A stretch of DNA of 28,586 nucleotides from Ophiothrix spiculata (GCA_000969725.1 JXSR01S073625.1); one strand, 5' to 3'; shown: positions 1-10,777, counted from the first letter of the stretch. Numbers and translations: made by a program. Notes: generated by a model from the sequence alone, not told the origin.

Positions 1-77
1 TTATTGTTTGTTTGTGTGTCTTGATTTGTTTGTTTTTGTTTATTGTTTGTTGTTCTTATCATTTTTTTATTTTTTAT
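1..77. repeat. T/G-rich low-complexity tract
   Basis: The left edge is built almost only from TGTTT, TTG and T runs. A 61-74 codon open frame through it is a by-product of this composition, giving a Phe/Ile/Leu-rich peptide, and is not annotated as a gene. Nothing else is recognisable up to about position 260. Confidence 0.7.
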
Positions 78-689
78 TTGAAAAAACTATTCGTTATTAT
101 TGTGATTTTACAGTTTAACAGCGATTTGATTCCCAAGAGGCGCTATATAAATAGTATTAATGATGACAAAAAAACGATAATGATCAAATCATTCTATAAA
201 AAAACAAGTTATTATTGTAATAACGAGAAGAGCAGATATCTTGGCAACCATTTGTAATACAAATTTAAAATAACGTTTTTCTTAAAAAACGTTTAACAAC
301 ATAATACAGATATTCATGATATTTGCACATGCCACATAATGTTCAACCATGTCAGCGGTGTAGGGCATACTTAAACAAAGACTAAATGCTGAATGTAAAT
401 GTTGGACAACAATGTCAATATTTGAATATTATTACCGTCTAATTGTACTACATTTGTAGTCATAAATTTAGCTCATTGTGTTTGCTCATTAGAAAGGGTT
501 GGCATCACAATGTCTTGGACGTTTTATTGCTTTTAGGTGTCAAAAATTATACGCACAGTAAATGCTAAAACAAAGAGAAAGAATATTGAAACGTGAAATA
601 AATGTTTTTCAATGGTTTCCTGGTTAGAAACAGAAATTGACAAAACAAAACAGCATGATGTAAAACTAATAAACAGTGAATATTCAAAG

Positions 690-1134
690 TATTTTTTGTT
701 GGCAATTAAGAATTACAAGATTTTTTGTTACTTGCTATTTGCTAAAAATACATCTTTTAAAGGTGTAGGTTCCCATCTTAGCATGTGTGAAATTTAGTTT
801 TTAACTCATTGACCTTGACTTCTGGAATGCATATTGTGGAATTTTAACCTCAGATTACTTCTTGTTTTCTTTTGAGAGGCAAAAGAAAGAATGCAACATC
901 TGGGGATGAGGCTGTTATGAAAATACAAAACAAATAGAAAATAGGTATACCAATAATTTTACTTTTTACGCTATATCTCCGAAAGTATAAATAATTTGAA
1001 GGTGAAATTTTGGATTTAGAATCAGACAAATATGGGTTTTAATATGGTATGTAAAAATATACTTCTTCCGGTTGAGCCCAGGGGGTGAGAATAAGATCGG
1101 AACCTACTATCTTAGACGTTGCTTTCATTCAAAG
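690..1134. mobile_element. Insertion/deletion block in duplication copy 1, possible small transposon
   Basis: Copy 2 runs from ...CATTCAA directly into TATCTCTCTTT near 14060. Copy 1 instead has about 440 extra bases, bounded by the 8-base direct repeat ATTCAAAG at 682-689 and 1127-1134. Inside lies a 16-base inverted repeat, GTAGGTTCCCATCTTA at 765-780 against its reverse complement at 1092-1107, with one mismatch. The inverted repeats are not at the block ends, so the direct repeats could be chance in AT-rich DNA, or two events could be nested. A deletion in copy 2 is the alternative. No coding frame is recognisable. Confidence 0.35.
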
Positions 1135-1534
1135 AAAAAATATCTATCTCTCTTTGTATATAAGTCCAACCGTTGGTTTGAAACTCTTCGAAATAGAATA
1201 GAGAATCATTGATAAATTTTAAACATTTTCTTAGATGGGTTATGAAGGAGTATAGAATCACATGCCTCATTAATTATCAACATAATTGTTATGCAGTATG
1301 GCATCGACGCCACCCCATCAACTTAGTGATCAGACAGCTAAATAATGTGTCAAACCCACTCTATTCCCACCTGAGGGATATTTGCATGCAGGAATATTGA
1401 TATTCCGTGTCAGTACTTTAAATATTATATAAATAAAATGTTGATAAGTGGTTATTTCATGACATTTTTAAAACAAACAATAAATAACGCTGTTACTTTT
1501 ATTGCTTTTTTTCTGAAATATTGACGGACGATCG

Positions 1535-1606
1535 TGAATAGATGTTATTGTGTATTTGTTGACTTTTATATGAATAGATGTTATTGTGTATTTGTTGACT
1601 TTTATG
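1535..1606 (+). repeat. Two tandem 36-bp units
   Basis: Units 1535-1570 and 1571-1606 both begin TGAATAGATGTTATTGTG and differ at only the last base. The matching place in duplication copy 2 (near 14568) has a single diverged unit, so this is a recent local expansion in copy 1. The minus-strand 82-codon frame across it owes its repeated peptide to the tandem units and is not considered a gene. Confidence 0.85.
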
Positions 1607-2183
1607 TATAAGCATTATTGCTTTCATGTTACAATAAAAAAAAAGGAAACAAATAGCTTTTGCGTGGAGAGAATTGTTCCCAGAACAAAGCCAGAACGAT
1701 ATGACGTTCTTATATTTAAATGTCAAATGCACTTCAAGGAAAACCATAGCTGTGGTTACTGAAAATACCTACGCAGAAATTTTGACCATTTTTATGATAC
1801 AAGGTCTTAATGTTTCTTTAAAGCAATTATTAACAACACGAGCCAAAACAACCTTTACTTTTTGGCATTTATTTTGAAAAGATATGTTAATGTAATTATC
1901 GATTACTAAGCATGCTACATTTTGGTATCGTCAGATCATTGTTTTTATGAAATTATCCAATGTTGCATGTGAATAAAGTGGCTTTATTGCATTTTAATTT
2001 GTAGCACACGATACTTAACTTCATTGAGGAGAAGTTGTAGCACAAGAGTACTCATGCTTTGTTGACAATGATTTATTGAAAGTTTTTAAAATGTCTCTGC
2101 TTTGAAAACTGCGGTAAACAAGATGATTTTTGACTCAGTTTTTCAGTTAATAATTTATATAAAACAGTAGCAAACAGATGTAA

Positions 2184-2300
2184 TTTGACTTGACTTGACT
2201 TATATCGAGTTTTGTTCTCGGACTGTTATGGATCTCCAAAGCTTTCTGTCCCTCATAAACATCTGAAGGTCTGATGCCTTAAAGCTCAAAGGATGAACTT
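2184..2300 (-). mobile_element. 3' stub of a non-LTR retrotransposon
   Basis: On the minus strand this encodes the last residues of the same element family found at 16600-17700. The stub reads ASDLQMFMRDRKLW then RSITVRE, with a stop codon at 2200-2202; the larger copy reads ASDFKTAMRNRRLE then ISITVRG. The stub keeps a Trp that the larger copy lacks. After the stop come three copies of the pentamer AAGTC, a simple-repeat tail of the kind seen at 3' ends of some non-LTR elements. Only about 30 codons remain, so this is a severely 5'-truncated insertion, a common product of target-primed reverse transcription. It lies elsewhere in the duplication than the larger copy, so the two are independent insertions. 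Confidence 0.65.
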
Positions 2301-2548
2301 AGAGATACAACCAGTCGTTTAGTGTTGCGTCTAAGTAATTGTAAGCTCCATAAAATCGTTAGGGGTTGATTCACCTTTACGCTGAATTAGATTTAATGAA
2401 GATTATGGTTCATATAACTTTGTGCATTTTTAAACCATGAGACTATGTAGTTGATTTCATTTTACCGATACATTATGTTTATTAAATCGACAGGGTGTGA
2501 ATAGTAGCTCCTTACCACCTGATCACCTTCACTTGTACACTGTTTCTC

Positions 2549-2806
2549 AATTGAGGACCCTAGAACTAAAAGGGGGTTAAGTCTCAAAATCTTGAAAATT
2601 GTGTTGTGTTAATTTCCTGCTACAGAATTCTCATTTCTACATTCTGTAAAAGTTTTAAAGTAATTTGATGATCAGAGCATGCGTAAGAGTCACTGCAAGA
2701 TACAGCAATACCATTCAAGACAACACAAATGAAATTATGTTTTTGCCATTTTCTCAGTTTGTACTCAATGTGACTTAACCCCCTTCTGGTTCTAGGGCCC
2801 TCAATT
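2549..2806. mobile_element. MITE-like element with 33-bp terminal inverted repeats
   Basis: The ends 2551-2583 and 2772-2804 are inverted repeats of 33 bases with three mismatches; the shared core words are CCCTAGAAC and GGGGGTTAAGTC. AATT flanks both ends (2549-2552 and 2803-2806) and is the candidate target-site duplication, although it merges with the repeat end. The interior of about 190 bases has no coding frame. In duplication copy 2 the flanks are joined without this sequence (near 15915-15930), which supports a real insertion. The element is non-autonomous. The transposase superfamily cannot be decided from these ends. Confidence 0.8.
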
Positions 2807-3053
2807 TTGCATGGGTTTTTTGAATATGTAATAAATTTGATAATGGCGACGTGAAAAGTTGGGTGGTTTAGCTAGTATTCGAAATTTCTCATTTGCAATT
2901 CTAACAAACGAAAATCCATCTTGTTGAGGCTAACATTTCTGTCTTCTCTTTATTTGAACGATATGATAATAACTCAAGTGATCTAACACATGATGTAAAT
3001 GGTCATGTTTTTTTGAGGCAGGGCCCATTTGCGTTACATCTCACTCACTTCAT

Positions 3054-3570
3054 CCACACCTAACTACTTCCTGGTAATAGTTTTTTAGAGTTGATAAATA
3101 CCTTTATTCGGCTATTACTTTTAATTGATTCTATAGACTAATACATTATCTCAAACAAAATCATACCAAAATTATGACATTTCATACCAACATTTGATGC
3201 ACAATGTACATATCTCATCCACACCAACCGCATTTAGGCTTGTTTTCATCTTTGATAAAATTAGCTTATTGACTTTAACTTGTTATTAGCGTTAATGATC
3301 AACTTTATTCGGGTTAATTCCAACTTGTTTTTGATAAACAATAACTAGTCTTTAAAAACACATCAGATTTATGACACTTCAATGGATTTTTAAGAAGATA
3401 TGACAGAAAAAAAGATGCACAATTTCCATTATTCCTCAACCGCCTCCACCCCTTAATTTCTTTAAGTCAAATAAATTGTCTTTAAAATCATACCAAAATT
3501 ATGACATTTCATGAGATTGTTGACAAGATATGACAACAATTGATACATAAATCATTTTCAATGTAACAAA
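3054..3570 (+). repeat. Three diverged tandem repeat units
   Basis: A set of words recurs in order at irregular spacing. CATACCAAAATTATGACATT occurs near 3163 and again near 3489, with a diverged form (CATCAGATTTATGACACTT) near 3361. GATATGACA with GATGCACAA or GATACATAA, and CATCCACACC or CCTCCACCCC, recur alongside. The pieces look like an old local amplification inside duplication copy 1 with no counterpart in copy 2. No coding signal is seen. Confidence 0.55.
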
Positions 3571-3767
3571 TCCACCGTTTATGGGTGCCAACATTAAAAA
3601 GCATGACCAAATGTGATCAATGTCATTGAATGCTGTAAATTGTCTTAAATGAAATCAAAAAACCTTTATTTTGAAATTGGCAAATTATGTAAGCCGATAT
3701 TTTTCATAGACAAGTGATACATTAAGATATTCAGAATATTGCTTGCTTAACATTTCTACTTAAAACC

Positions 3768-3802
3768 ATGGAAATAATAGAATAAGCTTATTCTATTCCA
3801 TG
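3768..3802. repeat. Short palindrome centred on AAGCTT
   Basis: The 20 bases 3777-3796 (ATAGAATAAGCTTATTCTAT) are a perfect palindrome. CATGGA and TCCATG extend it after a 4-base bulge. The corresponding part of duplication copy 2 (near 17935) lacks it. It could extrude a hairpin; no function can be assigned. Confidence 0.8.
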
Positions 3803-4060
3803 TTAAAACTAACCGAAATTTTATTTAATGGGTTTTTATTTACGGAATATATTAAAGCTAGTGTAATAATCTTCATTCATTAAACAGGAAGCAAGTCTTT
3901 GAGAGAAAGATGTTATCCTGATTTGCATCTAAGGATTAACTTTACCTATATGCATGGTATTAAATGTGATAACCTAAAAAGATAAGAGTATTCAGGGCAA
4001 TGCTCAACAGGTCCTGATCAGAATGATCGCACGTTCTTTCCCTCAGGAATCCAACAAAAA

Positions 4061-4925
4061 ATATTCAACTAATACCTTGAAAGAAGGTTTGATTTCCATT
4101 GTTTTAACAAACGTTTTTTTCATTTTTAGATTGTTTTACAGATTTTTCGAGGGAATTCTATAAAGAGGGTTCACAATTTTTAATAGCCTGTTTCATTTTT
4201 GTTGCATATTAATGGTTCTCAGCATATTTAATGTAACATTGTTTTAAATATAGCTGGTAGCTCATCTTTATGATGTTTATTCCTAAATCAGAGGTGCACC
4301 GGCGGAAAGTCGCGAATGCAAAATAGAGTTTATGACATATGTTGATTGTCTATAATCATAGCCTTCGAATGATATATAATATCATACGTTTCTTGTACAG
4401 AGAAATTGTGCCAAAAAACCATGTCACCTGTGTCAGATTAATCAAGTCAGCTTACGAAAATTTCAACATGTATCATAAATCTTACTACATGTACTTTCGA
4501 CGCTGTATGTTAGAAGACTTACCCCGGCTATAAGACATATGATACTAGGTTGAGCTACGAAATCCTCTAATAATATATGATTTTGATTTAATTAGAATCA
4601 TCTATATTTTGTTGTAATTTAAGATGGCATTTTTTGCTAGAAAGCTTTTGGAATGAAAAGTTAATTGGAAAAAAATGTACTTTTGCATGTCCAAGCACAC
4701 AATTTCTGTAGCAATCTCATCGCTGTTTCTATCTTTTATATAATCAAAAGTAGATAATATGGTTCGTATTTAGGTTTATATCTCGGTCAAGTGATAACGT
4801 TTATGAATGAAAAGTTATTTCATATTTTACGATTTATACAGATCAAACTGTTGCATAATGAGAAAAAATATTTAGGGATGACAAATTGAGAAAGCTGATA
4901 CTGTATGTTGGCTTATAAGGGATCC
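4061..4925. other. Stretch without recognisable features
   Basis: Between the end of duplication copy 1 and the next inverted-repeat element the sequence is AT-rich and unstructured. A 64-codon open frame at 4339-4533 has no recognisable domain, no repeats and no conserved counterpart in the window, so it is treated as chance. Confidence 0.5.
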
Positions 4926-5085
4926 TCTCCAAATTCTCCCTTTGAAATCAAAGGGACCCGTTAAGCCCCCTTTAAACATGATCCCAGGAATGTAATATAA
5001 TTCTTTACATTTATGCTTGTTATCTTTTTAACAAGCAAAACAATTTAAAGGGGCTTAAAGGAACACCAAAGGAACAATTTGGAGA
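4926..5085. mobile_element. 160-bp MITE-like inverted-repeat element
   Basis: TCTCCAAATT at 4926-4935 pairs with AATTTGGAGA at 5076-5085. Further in, TTAAGCCCCCTTTAAA pairs with TTTAAAGGGGCTTAA. A second small hairpin, GCTTGTTA with TAACAAGC around a 6-base loop, lies near 5015-5037. The arms are imperfect over about 50 bases. No clear target-site duplication is visible and there is no coding capacity, so it is a non-autonomous, partly decayed element of unknown superfamily. Confidence 0.65.
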
Positions 5086-7118
5086 AGATGCTTAAAGTAA
5101 GGAAAAGCCTACCAAGTTTTTTTTTTAATGAAATTGTTATAATGAGATGATATGATAAGACTCTGTTTTCCAATGCATAGCTATGACTTATCAATATTGT
5201 GTTGAAACCATTATTAAGATGTGAGTCACGCAGAGCTGTCAGTTTATGCAATATTCAAACGTTGTAACTACCCTGACTGAAAGAATAATAAAGACGTTTT
5301 AAATTTACAATACCATCACGATCCTGGAATCAATATATATAAATTGTTCTTCATTTGAGCAGTCTCCGTTACATGTACTGCAGCTTTTGAATAAACCATG
5401 ATAACTATCTATGCACTTGCTATTATTATTTTGAAAAGCTTGATTCCAAGAATAAACTAAAAACAAGCAACCAAGTACGTATATGATTTCTCGTTTGTTA
5501 CAATGCAGCTATTATATTTGTACACACTGTTTCCTCACACTCAATCATTTGCTTTTGATAGAAAAAGCATACACTTCAAAGTCACGATTACACTTACTAA
5601 AGTTTAGTTAAAAATAATTTTCTTTCTGGTAATTGTCATCTTTATATTAATGTTTATGGTGTTTTCATTATCATGGCAAATATGTTTACTTTGAGTTAAT
5701 TTTCCTTTACAATTATACTGTCTACTTCGATAATATACACATTCAATCATTGTCAATCAACATTATTTCACTCTACTATGTCCCATTTTAAATAATTATC
5801 TCGCAATTCGCTTTGTGTATCTTAATAAAGGGAGCAGGTTTCAGTCCTATACTTAATTGCACAAAAATTTTTGTTTTCATTTCCATTTTACGGAAAAGGT
5901 TTCAGTACTGTAAGGTTTTCATTTTCAATCGATATTTAACGATATAAAAGTGAAAAACAAAAATAACTAAGTGTTTTATACTTTGTGATTGGTCCAAAAA
6001 CGTAGAGGTTGAACCATATTTTGAATGAGCATAGCATTTTTGAATTGTATAATAACCATGTTATTTAAATTTAACTTATTTTGTAAAATGAGTGAATCAA
6101 GGTAAACATATAGATTAAACTATGATGCCCTACTGCCTTTTCTTTTTTTTTTATTCGTAGAAAGTGTTAACTTATCTTACAAGTTTTCTAATTTTCAAAT
6201 TAAATGACTCTTACAAAACAAATTTGACATGCATATTTCATTCTAGTAGGCATATATGTTTTCAAAATATGAAATATGGTATACGTCATTTCGTCGAATT
6301 ATCTTGACAATATATATTAAACCAGCGTAACTTTGTAAAAGTCAGAAAGACAGGATGTCACATTTCGTCGATTTATACCTCTACATCATTAGTATTCTAA
6401 GCACCTACCTAGACATATGTTTTATGCACTTATATTTTCCATCAAAATGAAAACACACTACTCTTGGTCGTGACTAAAATGCAAAATAAAAAATCCAAGC
6501 TTGTATATGAAGATTGTCCCTCTCTCGTTCTTTTAATCCCTATCGTAGAGACTGATTTAACCACTAAATTGAACAGTCAACAGGCTACAAATATTATAAT
6601 AAATATACACATCAATAGTACAACAATCGAAGCAATGTAGGACATTTCTATATGTATTTGCATTTTAAACAAGTTCTTTATGTTACATTTTTCATTTAAA
6701 TTTTTATTCAAGATCCGTTTATTCGACAATATAAATGAGCAGATGTACTCATTATATTTACTGCAGATCAGTGTATTTAATGTTTCATACTTTTGATCAC
6801 TATTAAAATAAGATTTATCATGACAGATAAGGAATTTGTTATAAATATATCAAAAGTAATGATAAATATGTTTGAAGCTCTTTCACTACCATCACTATGA
6901 TAAACAGCGGTAAATTTTGAACAGATGTCAGGATGTAAATTGACTGGAATTCTTGTTAAAGATGTAATATCCATGACTTGAAAAGTCCTTATGTCATTCA
7001 GGCAATGATTAGAGAACATTTTGGTCAAATTCTATTATACAGAGGCATTTAATAAAAATTATATGACGAAAAAAAAGGCATGTATTAATTACCAGCCTCT
7101 GTTGAAACAACAAAAACC
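5086..7118. other. Stretch without recognisable features
   Basis: Two kilobases of AT-rich DNA. Open frames on the minus strand at 5045-5251 (68 codons) and 6777-7028 (83 codons) show no domain, no splice context and no second copy. TATA-like and ATTGG words occur but at the frequency expected from base composition. I see no RNA gene or element here. Confidence 0.5.
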
Positions 7119-7164
7119 AATAAAATAATAAACAGACGACGCGTCGTCAGTTTATTATTTTATT
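7119..7164. repeat. 46-bp near-perfect palindrome
   Basis: The arms 7119-7141 and 7142-7164 are reverse complements with a single mismatch and no spacer. The centre is GC-rich (GACGACGCGTCGTC) and is flanked by AT-rich arms (AATAAAATAATAAAC). Scattered pairing continues a few bases further out. With no loop this is a strong candidate for cruciform extrusion. It could be a relic of an inverted-repeat element or a replication-generated palindrome. Confidence 0.9.
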
Positions 7165-7832
7165 TGTGTTTCTATCTATGAATGAAAGGGAAAAGAAACA
7201 ACAACAACAACACTAAAAACATATTCAAAGTACATTATGCTTATTAAGTTCCAAAATTAATAAACAAAGGTAGATTCACAGCATCACTGAGAGAGATGAA
7301 ATAATCTTAAAACATAAGACGGGATTTATCGAGATTAATAGAGTGATCGTCATTAACTGATTTCCAAGAAACATATGAACTTCAACTCATGGGTATTATA
7401 GAATCATCATTATTTAATACTCCTCACATCTGTTATCCCATTCGGTATTTCTTTAAATATCACACGAAAATAATATATAATTATATATCAAAATGCATTA
7501 GCAAGAACATTAACGTATCAATTTTTTTTATGGCAATTCGTATCTTGCTGACTTTTATCAATTAGATTTAAGTGAATGTTCATTTCATCGAAAACCATTA
7601 CAAGTAGTTCGCGTAATCATGATTGATTTGTTTTTTCAAGAGAGTCATTTAGTTAGCTTTATTTTAAAAAACTAAATATTGGTCGGTGTTACAGACTAAC
7701 ACTAAACACGATAATATCAATGTATGTGCTATTTACCACGTGATCTCCTAATAATTCTCTTAAAGGGATAAGTAGACCTTTAAATAAGAAATAAATTTAA
7801 TAAAGTATTTCTTCATGTCGAAAGGTATTAAT
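7165..7832. other. Stretch without recognisable features
   Basis: AT-rich DNA with a short CAA run (7197-7212). I see no gene, element or RNA structure here. Confidence 0.5.
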
Positions 7833-8009
7833 GACAATAATTACTTTGCACCATCTATTTTTTGGTCATTGTGTGGATTCGTCGGTGATTGTTTTGGACC
7901 TCGGTATTTTTTTCGGGATCTGCGCTCCCTCGAAAAATACCTCGGTCCAAAACAATCACCTCATAATTCACACAATGACCTTCAAAAGATCTGCGCAGTC
8001 ATTATTGTC
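7833..8009. mobile_element. 177-bp foldback element
   Basis: The arms 7833-7916 and about 7925-8009 are inverted repeats around a tiny central spacer. The best paired parts are GGTCATTGTGTG with CACACAATGACC, and GGTGATTGTTTTGGACC with GGTCCAAAACAATCACC followed by the CTCGGTATTTTT box. The outer ends are GACAATAA and TTATTGTC. Frames of 65 and 70 codons read through it only because of its symmetry. The whole unit could fold into one long hairpin. It has no coding capacity and no clear target-site duplication, so it is called a foldback or MITE-like element. Confidence 0.85.
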
Positions 8010-8010
8010 T

Positions 8011-9040
8011 AAATATACAGTTCAAAATAATTTTAATTATTAAAATAATAATAATAATTTTAATTATTATTATTATTATTAAAAATGATAATAATTTTAA
8101 TTACTAAAAGTCCTCCCTAAGGAATATTGATTTGTAAAATGAAGGCTAGAATGATACAAATTCAATGTGCACTAAAGTTTAACATTACACTTAACCTTCT
8201 TCTTAAAATTTTGCCATTTGTGAAAGTTCTTGACGAATCAAATGTTGCAGTTTCTTGTATTGGAATATGAAAATTGATGAAATTTTAATTCTAAGAAAAA
8301 AAATCACGAGTTATCATTATTCAAATGGTAAGCACTTATGAAGAATTTAAAAGAGGAAGGGCTTGCTCATGGTTGAATGAACATAACTTACGGGTTTATG
8401 GTTTAATAAACATCAATTAAAACGTAAATTAAAAGTAACAGATTCTTCCAGAGGACAGTGCTTTTAAAAATGCTTTAAGATTGTTTTCTAATTACATTTG
8501 ATTTTACCTTTAAAAGATGTTCCATTGGAAACATAAATGTAAGCTAGCCAGGGAAATTAATGTTTCAATGCTTCCTTATCATGTTGATTTTGAAGAAATG
8601 GAAAACTCCATAGCATATCGTTTCTTGTTTAAGCCACCATCGGTTACTGAGATTTCTACGGCAATTAAAAACGTTTTTTAAACTTATATCTACACTTACC
8701 TGATGCTCCTTCAATCGTCAACATGTCGCTTACTCTTTAATTCACAGAAGTAATAAACATTTGAATAAAGTTTACTCCCAAGCATAGTTAAAAGTTTACC
8801 ATACATTTAAAAATTCATATTCATATACAGAAAAATTATAACTTTTGATTTGCCATGAATTTCTTAAATGATAAGAAAAGAAAAATGTTATGATTTGTGT
8901 GAAACTTACTTGCATACTAAATTTGAATCATTCCAGCCTACATTTTACAGCTTTTAAAAAATTAAAAGGGTCCAATTGATTTATGGGAAAATCAATATTC
9001 TGTAGGGGGGGGGGGACTTATTTATTTTGAACTGTATATT
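8011..9040. repeat. 1-kb imperfect inverted duplication
   Basis: Three separate blocks on the left match the reverse complement of blocks on the right around one axis near 8530-8540. AATATACAGTTCAAAATAA at 8012-8030 pairs with 9022-9040. GTAAAATG-AGGCT-GAATGAT-CAAATT near 8133-8170 pairs with 8911-8948. TATTCAAATGGTAAGCACTT near 8318-8355 pairs with 8733-8767. An AGTCC-CCCTA/GAATATTGATTT block also pairs (8109-8132 with the region ending near 9020, which has become a G12 run). Identity is moderate, so this is an old inverted duplication or a large decayed terminal-inverted-repeat element. No transposase frame is visible in the middle. Confidence 0.7.
8031..8104. repeat. AAT/ATT simple repeat
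   Basis: The tract alternates TTTTAATTATT and AATAATAATAATAATT words and is itself nearly self-complementary. It sits inside the left arm of the large inverted duplication and has no counterpart in the right arm, so it grew after the duplication. Confidence 0.85.
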
Positions 9041-9204
9041 AACCTCCAAGGAGACCTTTTTCTTTGATGAAGATTAATCTGTCTGTCCAACAAGATCCAA
9101 GTGTTTGGTACCACTTCTCCCTAAAATTCCAATTCAATATGTCTCAATTTTAAACAAAATTAAGTTAAAAAGCAGCATTTTTACCAATTGCAATAAAAAT
9201 CAGT

Positions 9205-9500
9205 TCAGCATACCCAAACTTTAGCACCGATACGTTCTACTCACCCCGAGTCCCCCATTATAGTAAATAAATCAACTAAACTTAATTTTCCAATATTATG
9301 TAGCAAGTACAGGATGCTTACTACCCGGTGTCCACTCCCATTTGTCGATGAATACGATCGCCACTCAATAGATCCCTTTTTTATCGCTAAGTTGACACCC
9401 AATTACCCCATTTTCTCACATTTCCACACCGACCCCCTATATTTTCCAAGTCCTACACTTAATAACCCCTATTTTCTGTCCTGGGCCTAATATCTCTCCT
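9205..9500. other. C-rich non-coding stretch
   Basis: Against an AT-rich background this stretch is full of short CCC/CCCC words (for example CACCCCGAGTCCCCC, GACCCCCTAT, AATAACCCC). The strand asymmetry (C over G) is strong and continues into the start of the tandem duplication (GACCCCC, TCCCTGAATGTCCCTG near 9664-9700). No frame stays open. It may be part of an unrecognised repeat; I cannot name it. Confidence 0.4.
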
Positions 9501-10556
9501 TCTTGCCTTCCCTAAAATCCGAAGAGACCTTAACATTAACGGAAGAACATATATCCATATTTCAATGCCTGGAATTATACGGGGAGACGTGGATTTCAGT
9601 AAAACTGTATAGCCAATCATGTATCTTAATACTCAAAGACTTTTTTTTTATTTTCCACTGAATGACCCCCTTTTTGACCAAAATTCCCTGAATGTCCCTG
9701 AATTTGCAGCTGAAGTTGGCACATGCTCGTCACTCTTGATTATGAGTGCCCCTTATTCATATTTAGATAATTCCAATCAAATGGACCATTTCCTCTTATT
9801 ATATGTCTATTCAAAATATAAGCAAAACAAGTATGAATCTCTTTTTAGGTCAAACAGGTGTTGCGATAATCCTTTCGCAGAGTCACATGTACCGATATTA
9901 CTCCCAATTAAGACATAATTTTACATGCAAAGCATAGCACACACGAACATTTGAATGTAAATTGTCTTATATATTCTTTGCAAAAGCAAAACGCGTACAG
10001 ACTCCCGTAAGCCAGATCGGATAAGTGAAACTACATCCTTATTTCAAATGATTGACATATGTAATAGAGAGCTATAAGATATAAGCACATAAAGGATGCG
10101 TAGACGTGGATTGCCCTGCATGATTATTTGACAGTGTATGTCATCAGGCTATGGCGTAATTGACGTTAAGTGTCTCGGTTTGACTTTAAATAGGTTTATG
10201 ATTATGATTACCTAACGTACCATGTAAAAGACCATTTTAACTGACAATATTAGCAGGATTGAGTTGTAAACTATCTGAGATTTAGTCTTTCATGAATCCT
10301 TAAGTTGTATTAAAAGAAAATAGATACACACAAATCTCAATTAAACAACAATACGCCTTTAAGTTCATCATCCACATTATGCAATTTTCTACTTGAGATC
10401 TTTAAGACAAAAAAATTAGTAGCTTCTTAATATTTTATCTAGGCTTCATTATAGATGTAATCTGTTCAATAAGTAGAAATTTTAGTCGTTCATCTCTAAA
10501 TTAGGAATAATGGAAATGTACGCGGCTTGTGAAATTGTGATAGTCGATACGACAGG
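9501..10556 (+). repeat. Tandem duplication, unit A
   Basis: Unit A aligns head-to-tail with 10557-11801. TCTT occurs at the start of A (9501), at the A/B junction (10557) and at the end of B (11802), which suggests a microhomology-bounded duplication. Divergence is uneven: the outer parts have frequent substitutions and small indels, while 10003-10260 is almost identical to its partner. A 99-codon open frame at 9619-9918 is interrupted by indels in unit B and is not called a gene. No RNA family is recognisable. Confidence 0.9.
10003..10260. other. Ultra-similar core of tandem unit A
   Basis: Bases 10003-10209 are identical to 11276-11482 (207 bases). After one mismatch at 10210, 10211-10260 are identical to 11484-11533. 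The flanks on both sides, including 10262-10500, differ by many substitutions and indels. The segment has no long open frame. Local gene conversion between the units and constraint on a non-coding element are both possible; sequence alone does not decide. Confidence 0.8.
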
Positions 10557-10777
10557 TCTTATCTTCCCTACAATCCGAAGAAACCATAACACTAACAGAA
10601 GAATTATATCCATATTTCAAAGCCTGAAATTCTACGGGGAGACGTGGATTTCAGTACAAACTGTGTAGCCAATCATCCATCTTAACACTCAAAGATTTTT
10701 TTTTAATTTTCACACTGAATGATGATTTGCAGTTGAAGTTGGCACATTCCAGTCACTTTTGATATGAGTGCCTCCTA

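Larger units (their letters stand above)
261..4060 (+). repeat. Dispersed segmental duplication, copy 1
   Basis: This stretch aligns in order and orientation with about 13671-18205. Anchors visible by eye (this copy / other copy) are: CGTTTAACAACAT near 290 / 13699; ATTGTGTTTGCTCATTAG at 474 / 13858; AGATGGGTTATG at 1233 / 14256; CAACTTAGTGATC near 1319 / 14353; TGTTGCATGTGAA at 1961 / 14863; GACAGGGTGTGAATA at 2489 / 15872; and CTAAGGATTAAC at 3929 / 18079, followed by GATAACCTAAAAAGATAA. Identity between the anchors is modest, so the duplication is old. No reading frame is kept open between the copies, which argues against coding content. Insertions private to this copy are listed separately. 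The outer boundaries are uncertain by roughly 100 bases. Confidence 0.75.

Noticed and set aside
1499..1747. Minus-strand frame with a repeated KSQQIHNNIYS peptide
   Set aside because: The peptide repeat is just the translation of the 36-bp tandem duplication; the frame is not kept in segmental copy 2.
5800..5965. Possible inverted repeat around TTTTTGTTTTCATTT and GTGAAAAACAAAAATAA
   Set aside because: Pairing is limited to A/T-rich words and falls off within a few bases, so chance similarity is as good an explanation.
7815..8043. Overlapping 65- and 70-codon plus-strand frames
   Set aside because: Both read through the 177-bp foldback; the apparent peptide follows from the palindrome and not from a gene.
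8039..8104. AT-rich tract as a replication origin or matrix attachment site
   Set aside because: A simple AAT repeat is enough to explain it; nothing in the sequence supports a specific function.
9619..9918. 99-codon plus-strand open frame in tandem unit A
   Set aside because: The equivalent of unit B has a 37-base loss, one-base indels and a transposon insertion, so the frame is not conserved; no domain is recognisable.
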